Of a DNA stretch of 64,000 bases, positions 34,350 through 46,429 are shown piece after piece (the first letter of the stretch is position 1; each line of letters opens with the position of its first letter). A program made the translations under genes and the position numbers. This DNA comes from Benincasa hispida (taxonomy: Eukaryota > Streptophyta > Magnoliopsida > Cucurbitales > Cucurbitaceae), in NCBI RefSeq assembly GCF_009727055.1, contig NC_052356.1, positions 3,952,076 through 4,016,075 on the forward strand, read 5' to 3'. The notes under the pieces are model-generated. The model saw only the letters and a list, made by a program, of their open reading frames with translations. It ran no database searches and was not told the origin of the DNA.

Positions 34350-35693
34350 TGGACAAAAATTTGTCGAGGCTTTCTGCCAATCAAATAATATTTATAGTTC
34401 ACCAAATAAACTACTTATACTAACTAGATGACGCAAGCGATAAATCCCCACAGGAAGCCTAAGATAGAATCTTTCTAAGCTATATAAGTCTTTGGCAAGT
34501 AGTAAAACTGGAGGGTTTTGGTTTGGTTGACAGCAAAAATAAATGCATGAAAGTAAAATGCAGGAAAGTAAATATAGAAGTGTAATCAATCGAGACGTCC
34601 TAGCTTAGAGAAATGGGTTCTCCCAATGCCATTAAGATCATCAAATCATCACATATAACTTAAACCCCTTGCCTATACCTAGTCCAGTTTGGTTAGAACC
34701 CTAACCAATGGTCGTAATTATCTAATTAGCTAAACATACATAGATGAACCCATACTAAACATATTTAACAAATTGCATTAACTTCTAGGTATAACACTAG
34801 GATGATAGTTTAACCTCTACCGTCTAATCAAACATTCAGTGTGGTTTCTCTCTAGGTTGATAGAACAATACTATTCGTTATGGACTACGAATTGCAAACC
34901 TAACTAACCTATTGCTTCTTTCGAGATTAAACTATAATTATATGTCACCTATTACATGTTATCTCTAAGCATTCAAATTGCACAACAAATTATTGGTTGT
35001 CAATCAATAAAAAAATTATGCCATTCGTAAACACTAAGCTCAAATTGAAACCCCATAAACAATAATATATACATCATAACTAGGAAACCAAAACATTACC
35101 ATTTCTATGGAGAATGAAGGCTACAATCTGATATCTATCCGATTAATTATAAAATGAACACCCAAATAGAAAGTAGAAGAGAGAGGAAGAGGGGAAGAGG
35201 GCTAGAAGCCTTGAAAATGAGTATAAAATAACCTAAGAACTTGAGAGAACCATTTAAATAAATGGCTTAGTGCCATGGCACTAGAGACAGTGGGCACCTC
35301 TGTCGAAGTGCAAAGGGGTCGGGTAAGTTAGTACAATGACGTTTTGCGCTAAGCTCCCCTCCCTCGTGCCATAGGTAAGGCATGGAGCGTCGTGATGCCA
35401 TAGGACAACATCATGGAGCTACACCAAAATTGACGATTTTGAAAAAAAACACCGCGCACTAGAGCCGTGGTGCTGTGTACTGCGCCTTTAAAGGTATTTT
35501 CGTTATTTTTTTTTCTTTGAAGCCCAGTTGCTCGTTTTAGCTCTTAATTACTCTAAATTAACTCCAAACAGTCTATAATGGTCAATTTCACCTCTAAGAT
35601 GCCCGAAATCTATAAAAACACTAAGAAAACACTTGAAACACAATAACAACCTTGAATTAAGCGGAGTGAGATAGCACATTTTCGACGCTATCA
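34350..35693 (-). repeat. LTR of family X, copy 2
   Basis: 1344 bp. Right end TTTTCGACGCTATCA gives TGATAGCGTCGAAAA as the minus-strand start; left end begins TGGACAAAAATTTGTCGAGG. A GC-richer block at 35280-35480 with GGCACTAGAGACAGTGGGC-type words recalls the block in gypsy element LTRs. Similar loose text on the + strand occurs at 41020-41340. Confidence 0.65.
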
Positions 35694-36457
35694 AAGAGAC
35701 TCATCACTTCAAGGAGAGATTCACTGCAAGATTGTTCGACAAAGAGGTGAAATTTCAGAATATGCTAACCCCTCTTTTGGTTTTTATTTTCTGTTTTAAT
35801 TCTATTGAGAATGAAAGTGCGTAATTCATCGCTTTCGCCGCGAAATCAAATCGCTCGGTCCCTTCAGTTATGGCTTGTGCATTAGTTGGTTGTGCCATTT
35901 TATTTTATTTGGAATCATTGAAGAAATGGACAAAAATGAGCTCTTTTATTTTAGTCTTCAATGAAAATAGGTTCATTCTTTTATTAAAAAAAAAAAACTT
36001 GTTTTGGGGACCCTTTGAAGGTGAACATTCATAAAGACTCTCTATTAGGTCTCAATGGTTAAAACTTTGGTGGTGATCTCTGATCTCCCCCTCTCATTGA
36101 TCTAGTGAATTAAAGATTTCAAGTTAGAGCATTCAACCGAGTTTCTGACCAAGTTTCACTACCATAAACCTCGATCTCTCGATTTCCATTGAGACTAACA
36201 CCAAAATTTTTGGCAGAAACAATCTTTTTCCTCTCTTTCTCAATATTTTCAGTATGAACACTCCACATTATTTCCTCATTGTAAGCTCTAATTCTCTATA
36301 AGGTTTACCACCATTGAAATAGTTCTAAAATTTTGTAAAAATTGACTACTTTCCTGTTGTCTTGACATGTGTCCACCTGGGTAAAACTATTAAATATATA
36401 GTCTATACTAACCCTAACCCAATTGGATATGTTTAGACAAACTCTCTATTTGTACCC
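35694..36457. other. Spacer with dispersed repeat copy 2
   Basis: No gene. 36020-36330 shares text with 20220-20591 (GGCAGAAACAATCTTTTTCC, CCTCATTGTAAGCTCTAATT). An ACCCTAACCC word at 36410 is single, not a telomeric array. Confidence 0.5.
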
Positions 36458-36658
36458 TTGTTAGATATGTTCATGAGATATAATGGCCAGATTCTTCATT
36501 ATTACATCTTCCTTAGGGAAATTAATTTGACTAGAGAAGATGTAATTAGCTTTAAACTGTTGGATGATCAAGTTTCATTTGGTAAGAGGGAGTTTGACCT
36601 TATCACAGGGCTTAAACATACCATCAAATCGATTAGAAGAAGATTCCGTTTGTACTGA
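36458..36658 (+). pseudogene. DUF1985-like fragment of Mutator/Ulp1-type transposon
   Basis: 66 codons. ISFKLLDDQVSFGKREFDLITGLKHT matches the hallmark end of DUF1985 (an F-x-I/L...F-x-x-x-EF-x-LITGL pattern). That plant domain is commonly carried with Ulp1-like cysteine proteases in Mutator-like transposons. Only this part is present; no transposase or protease domain follows. A stop ends it after RRRFRLY. The exact element boundaries are unknown. Confidence 0.6.
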
Positions 36659-37040
36659 CTTGAGAAAAAATTATTTTTCAAAAATCACATTTTATTTAAA
36701 CACTTCTGATAAAAACTGATTAAAATATACTTGCAAAGCTATTTTGAGTGGTTGTCAAACACTTCAATTTCTTTTTAAATAACTTATGTTTTAAATTAAA
36801 TACTTGAAAATGTAATCCAAATACCCCGAAATGTGCTGGCAAACAATAAATTTAGAACCATATACTTGAATGACAATACAAGTACGAAATGTGAGAAGTT
36901 AGATAGTTTAAACCCATACTAGAATTTTAGAATAAAGAGGATGAAGTTAAGATGTTTAGTTTATGTTTTATTTTATTTAGTGTTAATGGGAAGGGAGAAG
37001 AGATAGAGTGTAATTGATGACTGAGATGTCTTCTCCAATG
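36659..37040. other. AT-rich spacer, nothing assigned
   Basis: No open frame or repeat that I can name between the DUF1985 fragment and the copia gag. Confidence 0.4.
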
Positions 37041-37705
37041 AGGAATGGATCACCTTAATATATATTTTAGAAGATAAGGAAAAGTCTTAAGAAATCTTTG
37101 AATATCATGGGCCTCTTCAATAACTGTAACTTTCATATCAAATCTTTTTGGTACTGAACTAAAATTTTTCGAACAATTTTTTCTTCAGACATTTTTTTAC
37201 CAAGAGCAAATGATTCAATTGCAATATCCAAGATGCGAGCATTGAACTTGGCAATACTTTCATCTTCCAACATCTTAAGAGATTCAAAGTTTGAAGTTAG
37301 AATCTACAGACGAGACAACTTCACTTTAGAGGTGCCTTCATCCACCACAACAAGGATCTTCCACACTTCCTTTGCAGAAACTCGTGTATTGATAAGTCGA
37401 AAAATGTTCTTGTCAACTCCATTGAAAATAGCATTCAGAGCACGAGAATTTTTAAACGATGCTTCATCTTCAGCCTCTGTCAAATATTTTTAAAATTTTG
37501 GACTAACTAATCCATCCTTATCGGCAACTTGAGGAGGAGACCAACTAGTCACAACAACCTTCCATGACTTATTATCAATATATTTGAGAAAAGCAATCAT
37601 CCGAGCTTTCCAGTATGAATAATTTGTTCAATCTAAAACAGGAGGACAAGTAGTTGATCCACCTTCTCTGATCGACTCTATTGAATACTCGATGAACTAG
37701 AAGTC
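37041..37705 (-). pseudogene. Copia gag (UBN2-type) remnant
   Basis: The minus strand, in spite of stops, encodes NYSYWKARMIAFLKYIDNKS, EASFKNSRALNAIFNGVDKN and EVWKILVVVDEGTSKVKLSR, the classic plant copia Gag N-terminal domain (DUF4219/UBN2). It begins shortly after the primer site at 37711-37723, the right distance for gag. No zinc knuckle or pol follows, so the element is truncated at about 37040. Confidence 0.85.
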
Positions 37706-37710
37706 AACCT

Positions 37711-37723
37711 GCTTTAATACCAA
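37711..37723 (-). other. Primer binding site, tRNA-iMet type
   Basis: Minus strand TTGGTATTAAAGC, two mismatches from TTGGTATCAGAGC, located just upstream of the gag frame at 37705-37041. Confidence 0.7.
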
Positions 37724-38930
37724 TTAAAGACAAATAGGATGGATCTAACACAAAATACAATGTCAAGCAGGATGTCACAGACAATATATATGAGATGGTC
37801 AACACGAAAGCAAACAGAAATATAAAGACACAGAGATTTATAACCCAGTTTGGTGCAAATTCACAAACGTTTGGGGCTGTGTGCTTGATGGAATGAAACT
37901 TCACTTTATAAAGAGTTTAACAACTACAAAAAAAGTACTTATCTAATAGACTCCCTCTTTAGTGACTCACGCACAACTATCTCTTCAATTTTAGCTAAGG
38001 GTCCCTCTAAGTTTGAGCTTCCCTCACTTCCACGAAGAAGCTTCTTCAAGCTTTGTATAAGATCCCCTCAATAAAACATACTTAGGCTCCCCCTAATAGT
38101 GAGATCCTCTCACATTCGTCATATTTAGGCTCCCTCTAAATATAATATCAAAGAAAACTCCTTTCGATTCTACAATGACTTCCGAACCAAAATCTCAATG
38201 AAAAATACAAGGATTTTCAATAACAATACATGAAGATTGAGACTTAAAAACTCTAAGCTCAAAATCCTCCACACACACTTTTTTTAATAATACGACTAAC
38301 CTAAAAAAGAATAAGAGTACCATTATAAATCAGGCTAGCTTTGAGAATATATTTTAGGAGTGAATAAAAATTATCTGTAGGAAAATAAGGAAGGTAGCCA
38401 TGGAAATATGCAAATCACGAATACAAATAAGGACAAGATATTCTGCCAAATATACTGCCAGACATGTAACAATGTTAACAACAATGTCTTTGACATGTTG
38501 CACAACATGTTGCTCGAGTTTTGCCTGCAATAAAATCAGCGAACCACACTGCAGTAACAATTTGCTTGCCTATAAAGTCTGGAAGAAACCCTAGCTCTTG
38601 AAGGCTATAAAAAGGGTAACAAAGACAAGGATTGAACACACTTTTCTAGTTGACTCACACTCAAGCTTTTATTCTCTTCTTCTTCTTCTGCATTTTGACC
38701 AAAAAATAGCTACTATATTTTCATTCAGTTTGAACCCATCAATAAATTAGGGTTGTTAAGATCCATCTCTTCTTGAAGGAGGTTGGGTTGGGTTGATTGA
38801 GGAAGAGATCTAGTGGATTTTCTTCTCAATTTAGGCTAGTTTTTCATTACTCAATACTTCCAATTTGTCTACACTATTTTAGTTTTAAATTTTCATTCGG
38901 TAAGGCAAGTATTTATATTCCAACAGTTTG
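37724..38930 (-). repeat. Probable copia LTR next to gag remnant
   Basis: Begins beside the primer site. Contains repeated pyrimidine-rich phrases (CCCTCTTTAGTGACTCACGC, CCCTCTAAGTTTGAGC, CCCCCTAATAGTGAGATCC). A TATA-like CTATAAAAAGGG at 38606, in + orientation, suggests that an oppositely oriented LTR may be joined on the right from about 38400. The far edge is approximate. Confidence 0.45.
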
Positions 38931-39479
38931 TTCTTAAGTTCTAATTGTTCTTTTTGTATTTTCCAGTTGTCTTTAATTCACAAGGATTCCACTTTTGTTC
39001 CCTGTAGTTTAATAATAAGTTCTTCCAATATTTCCCATATTTCTCTTTTCTTCACTTTTAATTTACTTTTCACTTCATCCACTATTTTTTTTTTTTTTTT
39101 TTATCTTCTTTTAGTATGAGCTATAAGTCTTCTTTTGGGATTCAAATATATAAATATCGAAAAGGTCCATCATGTGAAATAAAGTAACCTTGATTAGCTT
39201 TTATTGCTACTTTTTCTATTATTAGTCTAGAATGATCATCTAGATTAATATATAAAAGTTGCATCTAAATGCTAAAAGGGTTAGGTAAAACTTGGTTTTC
39301 ATAAAAATAATCTAAGAAAAAGCTTAGACATAATAATTGTTTTTTACCCCCGACATATGGCAAAACCTTTAGGATTTTGGCATGCACACACATGAACCCA
39401 TGCACACACCCACGCACGCACCTGCACACACACGCAAGGATGTCTGATCAAATAGATGTGTAACTATGCAATTTAGTGT
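38931..39479. other. Low-complexity spacer
   Basis: T-rich text with a 20-T run at about 39082 and a CACACA/GCACGCAC tract at 39385-39435. No gene. Confidence 0.5.
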
Positions 39480-40880
39480 ATCTTAGTGGAAGCATACATG
39501 TCAATAAGTGATACACTTAAGAGTATTCCAAGTATCGATACGATACTAGATTTAATTTAGATTTTGTTAAAAACAATGTAGACAATGAAACCAATAGTAA
39601 TTAGTTAAATAAATGGTGATGAATTTGAGTGCTGAATGAGAACAGTAAATAGTAGTTGATAAACAAGGATTACAGTCCAATTTCAACCAAAAGAGACTTA
39701 TGCCTTTGCTATGCAATTGCACTAGGTCAACAATGACTCGACATGGATAGAAAACTTCTCCTATTCGATCTTATATCAAGTTCTTTTAGAAGCTTAAGTA
39801 GTTAGACCTACATCTCTATGGCTAGCTGAATTTTAGATCATTTCCATGCAATTTCTATATCCTATGGTGTATCTTATCTCTAAGTATACATGACAGTCCT
39901 ATCTCTAGGTTCTTAGTCCCATATTCATTTGTAAAATAAATTTTTATCTTAACTTTCTCAACATTAAGACTTCACTCGTATGTTAAATTAAGTGGCCAAT
40001 TTAACTTAACAAGTTAACATTAAACTCAACAAAGGATATGTTAGAATCAAAGTGGTAAAATGAATTAGCACTTGTTGAAACTATAAGATCTTAGAGTATC
40101 CACATGATCGAATCCCTTAGAAATTTAGCTCATAATTAAGAAATAATGAATAGATTCCATCAACTCAAAAGTCATAATTACAATATTATTGTCAAAGAAT
40201 AAAGAAAGTATTTCTCACTCTTTAGATTAGATTCACCTTTCTCACGGATGAATCCTCGCTCTATAAACATTCTCATAGGATAAGGATGTCTCAAACCTAG
40301 GGCTTTTCGAAGGAACTCTCGTTTTTTAAGAAATTCTTCATGAAACAGTGAGATCTCTCCTTAGGATTGTTGATTGTTGATGAAAGAGGCTTCTCATCCC
40401 TTTTATAAGCTCAAAGTTGTTGAATGGTGGCCGAAAATGGTGGTATGAGCATTTATCAGGCATTTTTGACATTGGATAACTATAGTGGACCGGCCGAGAA
40501 AATAGCAACCACAAATGACTGGTCACGATTTTGGAAAATTAGGGTTTTGATATGACCGTATCACTCTAACAATACGAATAAATCATGTTCAAAATCTGCA
40601 AAAGAGTCAAAATCCATTGTAAAAGCTTATAAAAATTATCCCATAATAGTAAAAACATAGTTTAGACAGTTAAAAGGATTATACTGGATCATTTTATCCA
40701 ATTTAGATCAATTCAAGGGGTAAATGACATGTATATAACCATATTTGCTAAGGAAAAGTGCCAAAATATATTTTAAAATCCTATAGTTTAGACAATTATC
40801 AATGTCGAGAATTTAATGGGGTCGGATGAACCGCTAGTGTCGAGGAAAGTGCATCTGACCCAATACGCCCTATATTAGGT
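39480..40880 (-). repeat. Degenerate gypsy-type LTR-like sequence
   Basis: The body has the layout of the gypsy LTRs in this window: settled AT-rich text with 'ctatctctaggttcttag', 'aactcaacaaagg' and 'gatcgaatccc', then a promoter-like end with 'tttataagctcaaagttg' (40400) and a 'ttgaacatgatttattcgtat' segment. Ends are not clear and no primer site was found. Confidence is low. Confidence 0.3.
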
Positions 40881-41495
40881 ATGCTTTATTAGAAATTCCA
40901 AGTTTGGTTAGATGACCAAAAATTTGACCATGCAGAATGGAAGCCCATGTATGCGTAAATAAGTGAAAAATACTTGAAAAGTGTTTTATTTGCTTCTAAT
41001 TTAGGATCTTTATTGCTAAATTATGCGCTAAAACGAGTTAATTTGAGTGTATTTCACAAATATCGAGTTGCAGGGCAAGTTGTGCAGAATGTGGACAAAT
41101 ATGGTGCCAAATTCTAAATATGAGGTCTCTTCAGCCATTGGTGCAAATAAGGTGGAAATAGAGGCAAAAAATCAGCAATATAGGGCGTTAAGGCACTCCA
41201 TGGTGCGAGGAGAAGCGATGAAAGCCGAGAGAAGATCAAGTAATGGCGCCACGACACTACAAATATAAGGCGAAAAAACAAATAAGGCAGTGTCATAGTG
41301 CTGCCTTATAGCGACCCATCGAATCAAGTCTTTAAATTGACTTGTTTTCACTACGGGAATTCTTAAGGGATTAGAGGCACGATTAAAACAAAAGGAGAAT
41401 GCCATTCCAAAGAAAATTGAAGAGAAAAATGAGGTATAAAGGTCATTTGTGAGTTGGAGGAAAGGGTCGAAGGTGGATCGGGTGATCTATAACTA
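40881..41495. other. LTR-like GC-richer block, no gene
   Basis: Contains GCTAAAACGAGTTAATTTGA and phrases such as GGCACTCCATGGTGCGAGG that recall the minus-strand text of the family X LTR at 35280-35560, so it may be a + strand LTR fragment of a relative. The short frames on both strands are not coding-like. Confidence 0.35.
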
Positions 41496-41713
41496 TGAAA
41501 TGTTCCCTTCCCCTAATCTTTATGAATAATTTCTATTATTTTTATTAATTCTCTTACAACTTAATTCTCATATATATTACAAGGGAATAAGACCTACTAA
41601 TGTAAGGAAATAGTCTATCTTACACCAAATCCTTAATACTTATGAAATAAAAGATAAATCAAATTCAAAAAAGTATAATTACAAGACTACCCTAATTTTA
41701 ATAAATCTTAACA
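41496..41713 (-). repeat. 3' LTR, 218 bp, with polypurine tract beside it
   Basis: + strand TGAAATGTTCCC...AATCTTAACA, that is TGTTAAGATTTATT... on the minus strand, ending CA. The polypurine tract CCTTGAGGGGGAG (minus, 41726-41714) abuts it, which supports the boundary. Confidence 0.75.
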
Positions 41714-41726
41714 CTCCCCCTCAAGG

Positions 41727-42140
41727 TTCAAAGGTAGGTCATGAGAGAGGTTTGGTAAGGATATCTGCTATTCGTTGCGTAGTAGGCTCATAGTTGAGAT
41801 GAATCACTTCATTGTTGACTTTTTCACAGATGAAGTATCGATCAATTTCCACATGTTTTGTCCTATCATGATGAACTGGATTCTTTTCGATATTTATTGC
41901 AACTTGATTGTCACACATTATTTGTGCTGGTAAAGAACAATCTTTTCCTAACTCACTTAGGAATCTTTTAATCTATATCCCTTCACATATGCCTAGAGCA
42001 AGTGCTCTAAATTCTGCTTCTACACTATTTCTGCCAAACACAAGCTAATTTTACTTTTCATGCAACAGAGCTAGACCTTCTATATGATATATTACCTGTC
42101 CAATCTACATTAGAATATACTTCAACGTTTCTTTTTATCA
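41727..42140 (-). pseudogene. Copia RNase H domain remnant
   Basis: Minus strand translation gives NSVEAEFRALALGICEGI, MCDNQVAINIEKNPVHHDRT, KHVEIDRYFI and PTTQRIADILTKPL. These carry the conserved Glu and Asp metal ligands and the terminal ADILTK signature. A stop interrupts ICEGI*IKRFL. It degrades the RNA strand during reverse transcription in intact relatives. Confidence 0.85.
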
Positions 42141-42149
42141 GTCTTTTTT

Positions 42150-43119
42150 TAAAAAAAATTAGCCTTTTCCTAGAGTCACTTTTAGATATCCAAGGATTCG
42201 ATTTACGGCTTCCATACGTTCTTCATTAGGGCTATGCATAAATTGGTTAACCATGCTAATAACAAATCCAATATCTGGACGAGTATAATTTCTTTTGTGA
42301 GTCCATAAAAGAATTTGCTCGTTTGCATCCTAACATACCAATTTTTTTTTAGAAGATCCAACACATACTTCCTTTGAGATATAAATATTCCATGTTTTGG
42401 TCGAGAAACCTCCCATACTTGAAAATAATTTAGATTTTCCTAGACCTTTAACTTCAAGTTCTTGAGCCAAGTACTTTTCAAGGTTTGTAATTTTGATTCA
42501 TCATTTTCAAAGAGAATTGTATCATCAAAATATACTATCAGTAGGGCAAGTAGATTTGCAAATCTTCTTTCTACAAATAGAGTATGATCTAATTGATATT
42601 GTGAATACCCAAAACAGAACAAAAGTTGCAAATCTACCGAACCAAGCACATGGAGATTTCTTAAGTCCATAAAGAGACTTTATTTATTTATTTATTTACA
42701 AACCTTTGTGTCGTACCATATTTCTCTTCATATCTAGGAAGAACATCCATGTATACTTCTTCTTCCAATTCACCATTCTAGAAAGTATTCTTAAGATCTA
42801 ACTATTGAAGACCCAAATCAAGATTAACTACTAGAGATAAGATAATTCTTATGGTGCTGAGTCTAGAAACATGTGCAAATATTTCTTGGTAGTCAATACC
42901 ATAAGCTGAGTAACTTCTCTAGCAACAAATATGGTCTTCAATCTCTCAATATTCCAATCTGCCTCGTACTTTGCTGTAAAAATCCACTTACATCCAACCA
43001 TTTGTTTTCCACTAGGTAGATCTGTCACTATCCATGTACAATATTTTTTTTTTTTTTCCAAGAGCTTCAATCTCTTCTTAAACTGCATTTTTCAGCTAGG
43101 ATACATTAGTGCTTCATGA
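42150..43119 (-). pseudogene. Copia reverse transcriptase (RVT_2) remnant
   Basis: N-terminal part (43088-42849): TWIVTDLPSGKQMVGCKWIF, then KYEADWNIERLK. Catalytic part (42670-42440): QYQLDHTLFVERR and LIVYFDDTILFENDESKLQT, where YFDD stands for the family YVDD. Stops, a poly-A/T run at about 43046-43060 and a TTTA microsatellite near 42686 break the frame. Confidence 0.85.
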
Positions 43120-43260
43120 ATGTTAGATGGTACCTGGACATTATCAGTAATGGAAATAAATGCTCAATATGAGTCGGATAATCCATTGTAAAACACATAG
43201 TTCCCAGTGGGATGCATAGTACAACTTTGGCCTCCTTTTCTTACTACAATTGATAACTCC

Positions 43261-43568
43261 ATCACCAACCGTAAGATTTATTGTTGGGAATGACTTTGTG
43301 CTTGGCCCATAATAATGTTAAGAGGAATTGGAAGAAAAGTTGTCCCATATTGAAAAATTATGCAATGCCTCAAAGGTATAAATCCTAGGCATGATAGAGG
43401 TGATTCCAAAGTGTAGTGGTGGTAGAAGTATAACCCTTTCACATGCATGCATCATCAATGCCAATGTAAATGAGAATCTTCCTATTTTTCTTTAATTTAA
43501 CTTTTTGCCCGTTTTCTTTCCATTCTTTTTCCGTTCTCTTCCGATTTTAAACCTAGCAGCCGTTTCGA
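43261..43568. other. Possible LTR scrap
   Basis: TGTTGGGAATGACTTTGTGC at 43273 resembles a copia LTR start and is followed by AAGTTGTCCCATATTGAAAA, but no second edge or primer site is visible. No gene. Confidence 0.3.
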
Positions 43569-44012
43569 TTTTCCTTCTACATATACGTAGAGCAAAAAAT
43601 TGATTTGATATTCGTTTTTTTTTATCTATTTATTCTTACTTCACTGGTATTCATCTATCTATTATGAGCTTTTTCTTTTGATTCCAATCTATCCTCCGAC
43701 GAGTGCATGCCTGAGAGGTTTTCCTTCTTCATATACACAGAGCAACTAATTGATTTGATATTTGATTTTCTATCTATCTATTCTAACTTCATTGAGATTC
43801 ATCTATCTATTATGAGCTTTTTCTTTTGATTCCAATCTATCCTCCGACGAGTGCATGCCTGAGAGGTTTTCCTTCTTCATATACACAGAGCAACTAATTG
43901 ATTTGATATTTGATTTTCTATCTATCTATTCTAACTTCATTGAGATTCATCTATCTATTATGAGCTTTTTTTTAATTCTAATCCATCCTTCAACGAGTGC
44001 ACGCCTGAGATT
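43569..44012. repeat. Three-copy 149-bp tandem repeat
   Basis: Units 43569-43718, 43719-43866 and 43867-44012 share TTTTCCTTCTTCATATACAC, GAGATTCATCTATCTATTAT and GACGAGTGCATGCCTGAGAG. Units 2 and 3 are nearly identical; unit 1 is more divergent (CTACATATACGTAG), so the second doubling is younger. Internal CTAT microsatellites occur in each unit. Confidence 0.9.
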
Positions 44013-44142
44013 GGAAGCTATGTTAATCTTGGGGAGGAATCAGTAGTAGCGATTAGCACCAAGGTCAAGCCGGAATTGCTTCCAGGACAGTGGTTCTTCT
44101 ACGACACAACAAATATGTGGTATCTGATTTTTACAATATGAG
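43989..44142 (+). other. Exon-like open segment of unknown origin
   Basis: The frame NECTPEIGSYVNLGEESVVA, then KVKPELLPGQWFFYDTTNMW runs from the end of the third tandem unit to a TGA at 44140-44142, where copia LTR text begins. Balanced amino-acid use, with aromatic and Pro/Gly residues, is unlike the AT-driven chance frames nearby. It could be a captured exon scrap. I do not recognise a family and there is no start codon or clear splice site. Confidence 0.3.
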
Positions 44143-44144
44143 AA

Positions 44145-45600
44145 CACTATTTCAAATCGATGACCAAAGGTAACTCGATCTTAATCTTGAGCTATCTATG
44201 AACTCCTGTTTATTCAAGATTATCCTTTGATCTGCATAGGTAAGAATGGCTCAACATCACAACTCAATAAGCCTCTCATTTTAGGGATAAAACCAGATAG
44301 ATAGCTGGGGACATAGTCAGAAACTCACTCCTACCCATCTTAGGGTTAGTAGATAGGTTGTTTCCTTAATAATGATTCCTGATCTTGAACAAAGGACCCC
44401 CGCCCTCTCATGATAGAGAGGGATATGGTTTATTAGTTGGACTATAAACCAATTGTTCAATAGATGATCAGTGGAGACTTAAGGAGCAAGATATATGTAC
44501 AAGGGTAAAACGGTAATTTTGACCTAACTGTAAATACGAATGACCTGTGATGGATCGACTTATTGATTATAGTTAAATCAAGTAGAGAGAAATATATCTA
44601 CAGTGAGGAGAGTGCAACTATTGAGCTATAGTGATATGTCTTTGTAGTTAACGGATATTGATTAATTCGATTTGAAAAGTTTAGCCAAGTAATCTCAAAT
44701 TTGGAGCTCATGATCTATACGTCCATAAGGTCCCTCTCCTTGCTCATAAAAGATTACACCTTGGGTTATAATATTGAGTAAATTTGAAATGTTCAAATTC
44801 AATTTAGGGTTTGGATAATTATATTCGATATAATTAACATTTAAATTTATTGAAATTAAACATATTTGAAGAGTTCAATATATTTAAAAAATTATTTAAA
44901 TATTGATTACATGAATAAAATTCATGTTTGAATTAGGTGTTTTATTAATTTAATATTTGATATTAAGTTATTATTATTTAATTAATTAATTCAATTCAAT
45001 TCAATTTTAAAAAAGAGAAATTCAATAGTTAGAAATTGAATTTGGAATTATATTTCATTTAGTTTTAAATTAAATGTATTAAAAAATTGAAAATTGATTG
45101 TGATAGTGGATTTTTCCCAAAAACTTGGTTCGAGTAGATTTTTTCATGAATCAAACACCTAGCTCACTTTGTTAGTGATATCTGAAGTGTTAAATGGCTG
45201 AATTATTTAGTGCTTGCATGTATTAGTTGAATAAATACTTCAATTTATTCAGATTAAAGTAGGTTTTTTCAGAGTTTTTGAGAAAATTCTGCATAAATTT
45301 TAGATTCTCTCAAACCCTCTCGAAAACCATTTAAAATTCCCTCTCAAATAGAGTTTTACCACTTAGTCCAAGCCTAGGATTAATAGAGAAGACAATCTTG
45401 GTGGTCTACTGAAGAAATTAAAGGTCAATTTCGTGGGGTCTGCAAGGATTAAGTGTTTTTCTATAAAGGTTGTAAAACTGAAACCCTTTTTATTTAAAAC
45501 GACTTTGTTTTTTAGCATGCTTGTTACTCAAATTAATTGTAATTAAAGTGCTTAGTGATTCTGTTAGCTTTCGTATTTTGCATGATTATTCTATCAAGCA
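44145..45600 (+). repeat. LTR of copia A, 5'-truncated
   Basis: Shares with copia B the words GATGACC..GGGTAACTCGATCTTAATC, GGGGATAAAACCGGATAGAT-like text and the late block CCTAGGATTAATAGAGAAGAC / GTTGAGAATAGCAGAGAAGAC. It ends near GCATGATTATTCTATCAA. No clear primer site follows. Confidence 0.7.
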
Positions 45601-45829
45601 GCTCCTACTTCTACCAAGAAGGTGTCTACTGTCATTAATCCTGAATCCGCTAAGGAACTCGTCGTTGTTTATGACCAACGAAGCAATCCTCTAAGATCGA
45701 TCCTTGTAAATATGAGAAAGACAACAAGACAGTAAGTGGTCATCTGCTTAACCATATGACAAACTCAATGTTCGATCTGTTTATGGACCAAAAATCAGCT
45801 AAGCAATCTAGAACAACTGGAGTCCCAGT

Positions 45830-46340
45830 ATGGAGAAGATGGTGTTGGACGAAAAAAATACGTCATCAGAAAATGGCTACAAGTTCCAAATGACCGACAA
45901 GAAACCAGTTGTTCATCAAATCCATGAGTATGAAAACTTGGTAGCAAATATTCCATCCGAAGGTATGATGATGTGCAAAACTCTCCAAGCAAATGTGCTA
46001 TGTGCTATCTGAGAAGTTTCCCCCATCCTAGAGTGAGTATTGAAACCATCTGAAACATAAAATGAAAGATCTGACACTTCAGAATCTGATCAGTCACATG
46101 CCCACAGAAGAAGTTAACAGGTTAAAAGATAAGCTAATTTCTAAAAATCTGAATTCAGAGAATGCTAACTTGGTTAAATCTTCTGTTGTTAACAACAATA
46201 GATTCAAAAAGCACAATAAGCTACCTGGTAATAATAATTCCTCTTAAAAGAATGGACATCACAAAACTAGTGGTGGGAAGATTGAAAGGAAGAAATTAAT
46301 TTGCTATGTCTATGGAAAACAAGGCACAAATCCTATCAAT
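45830..46340 (+). pseudogene. Copia A gag remnant
   Basis: Frames 45830-46012 and 46062-46247 encode KPVVHQIHEYENLVANIPSE, LCAI and HKMKDLTLQNLISHMPTEEV. This is the UBN2-type Gag C-terminal half. Then come a basic Asn/Lys linker and a damaged zinc knuckle (CYVYGKQGTNPINTIK instead of CCHC). In-frame stops separate the pieces. Confidence 0.8.
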
Positions 46341-46429
46341 ACAATCAAATGAAAGGAAGGCCAGATCAGCTACCCACCCCACAATCCAATCTTGTTGAAC
46401 AGGATGACATAATAATTGCTGTTGTGGAA

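Larger units (their letters stand above)
32868..35693 (-). mobile_element. Family X gypsy-like element, minus copy 2
   Basis: Minus-strand order: LTR (35693-34350), a very worn tRNA-Asp-like primer site (about 34325-34346, TTGTTGTCGTTTTCAGGGAG), then about 1.45 kb of internal DNA abutting the copia LTR at 32867. The internal tract 33020-33340 is collinear with 28080-28400 of the + copy. No enzyme motifs were found. Minus frames 33349-33110 and 33807-33607 are open but unrecognised. Confidence 0.6.
41496..43260 (-). mobile_element. Copia element with short LTR, 5' part missing
   Basis: Minus-strand order: reverse transcriptase (43119-42150), RNase H (42140-41727), polypurine tract (41726-41714), 3' LTR (41713-41496). 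Gag, protease and integrase are missing, since the sequence changes character to the right of 43260. The short LTR and a tight polypurine tract directly after the pol stop are ordinary for small plant copia elements. Confidence 0.8.

Noticed and set aside
36405..36425. ACCCTAACCC word suggesting interstitial telomere repeat
   Set aside because: Only one imperfect unit; no array.
42686..42700. TTTA microsatellite as regulatory element
   Set aside because: Short repeat inside a decayed reverse transcriptase; no sign of function.
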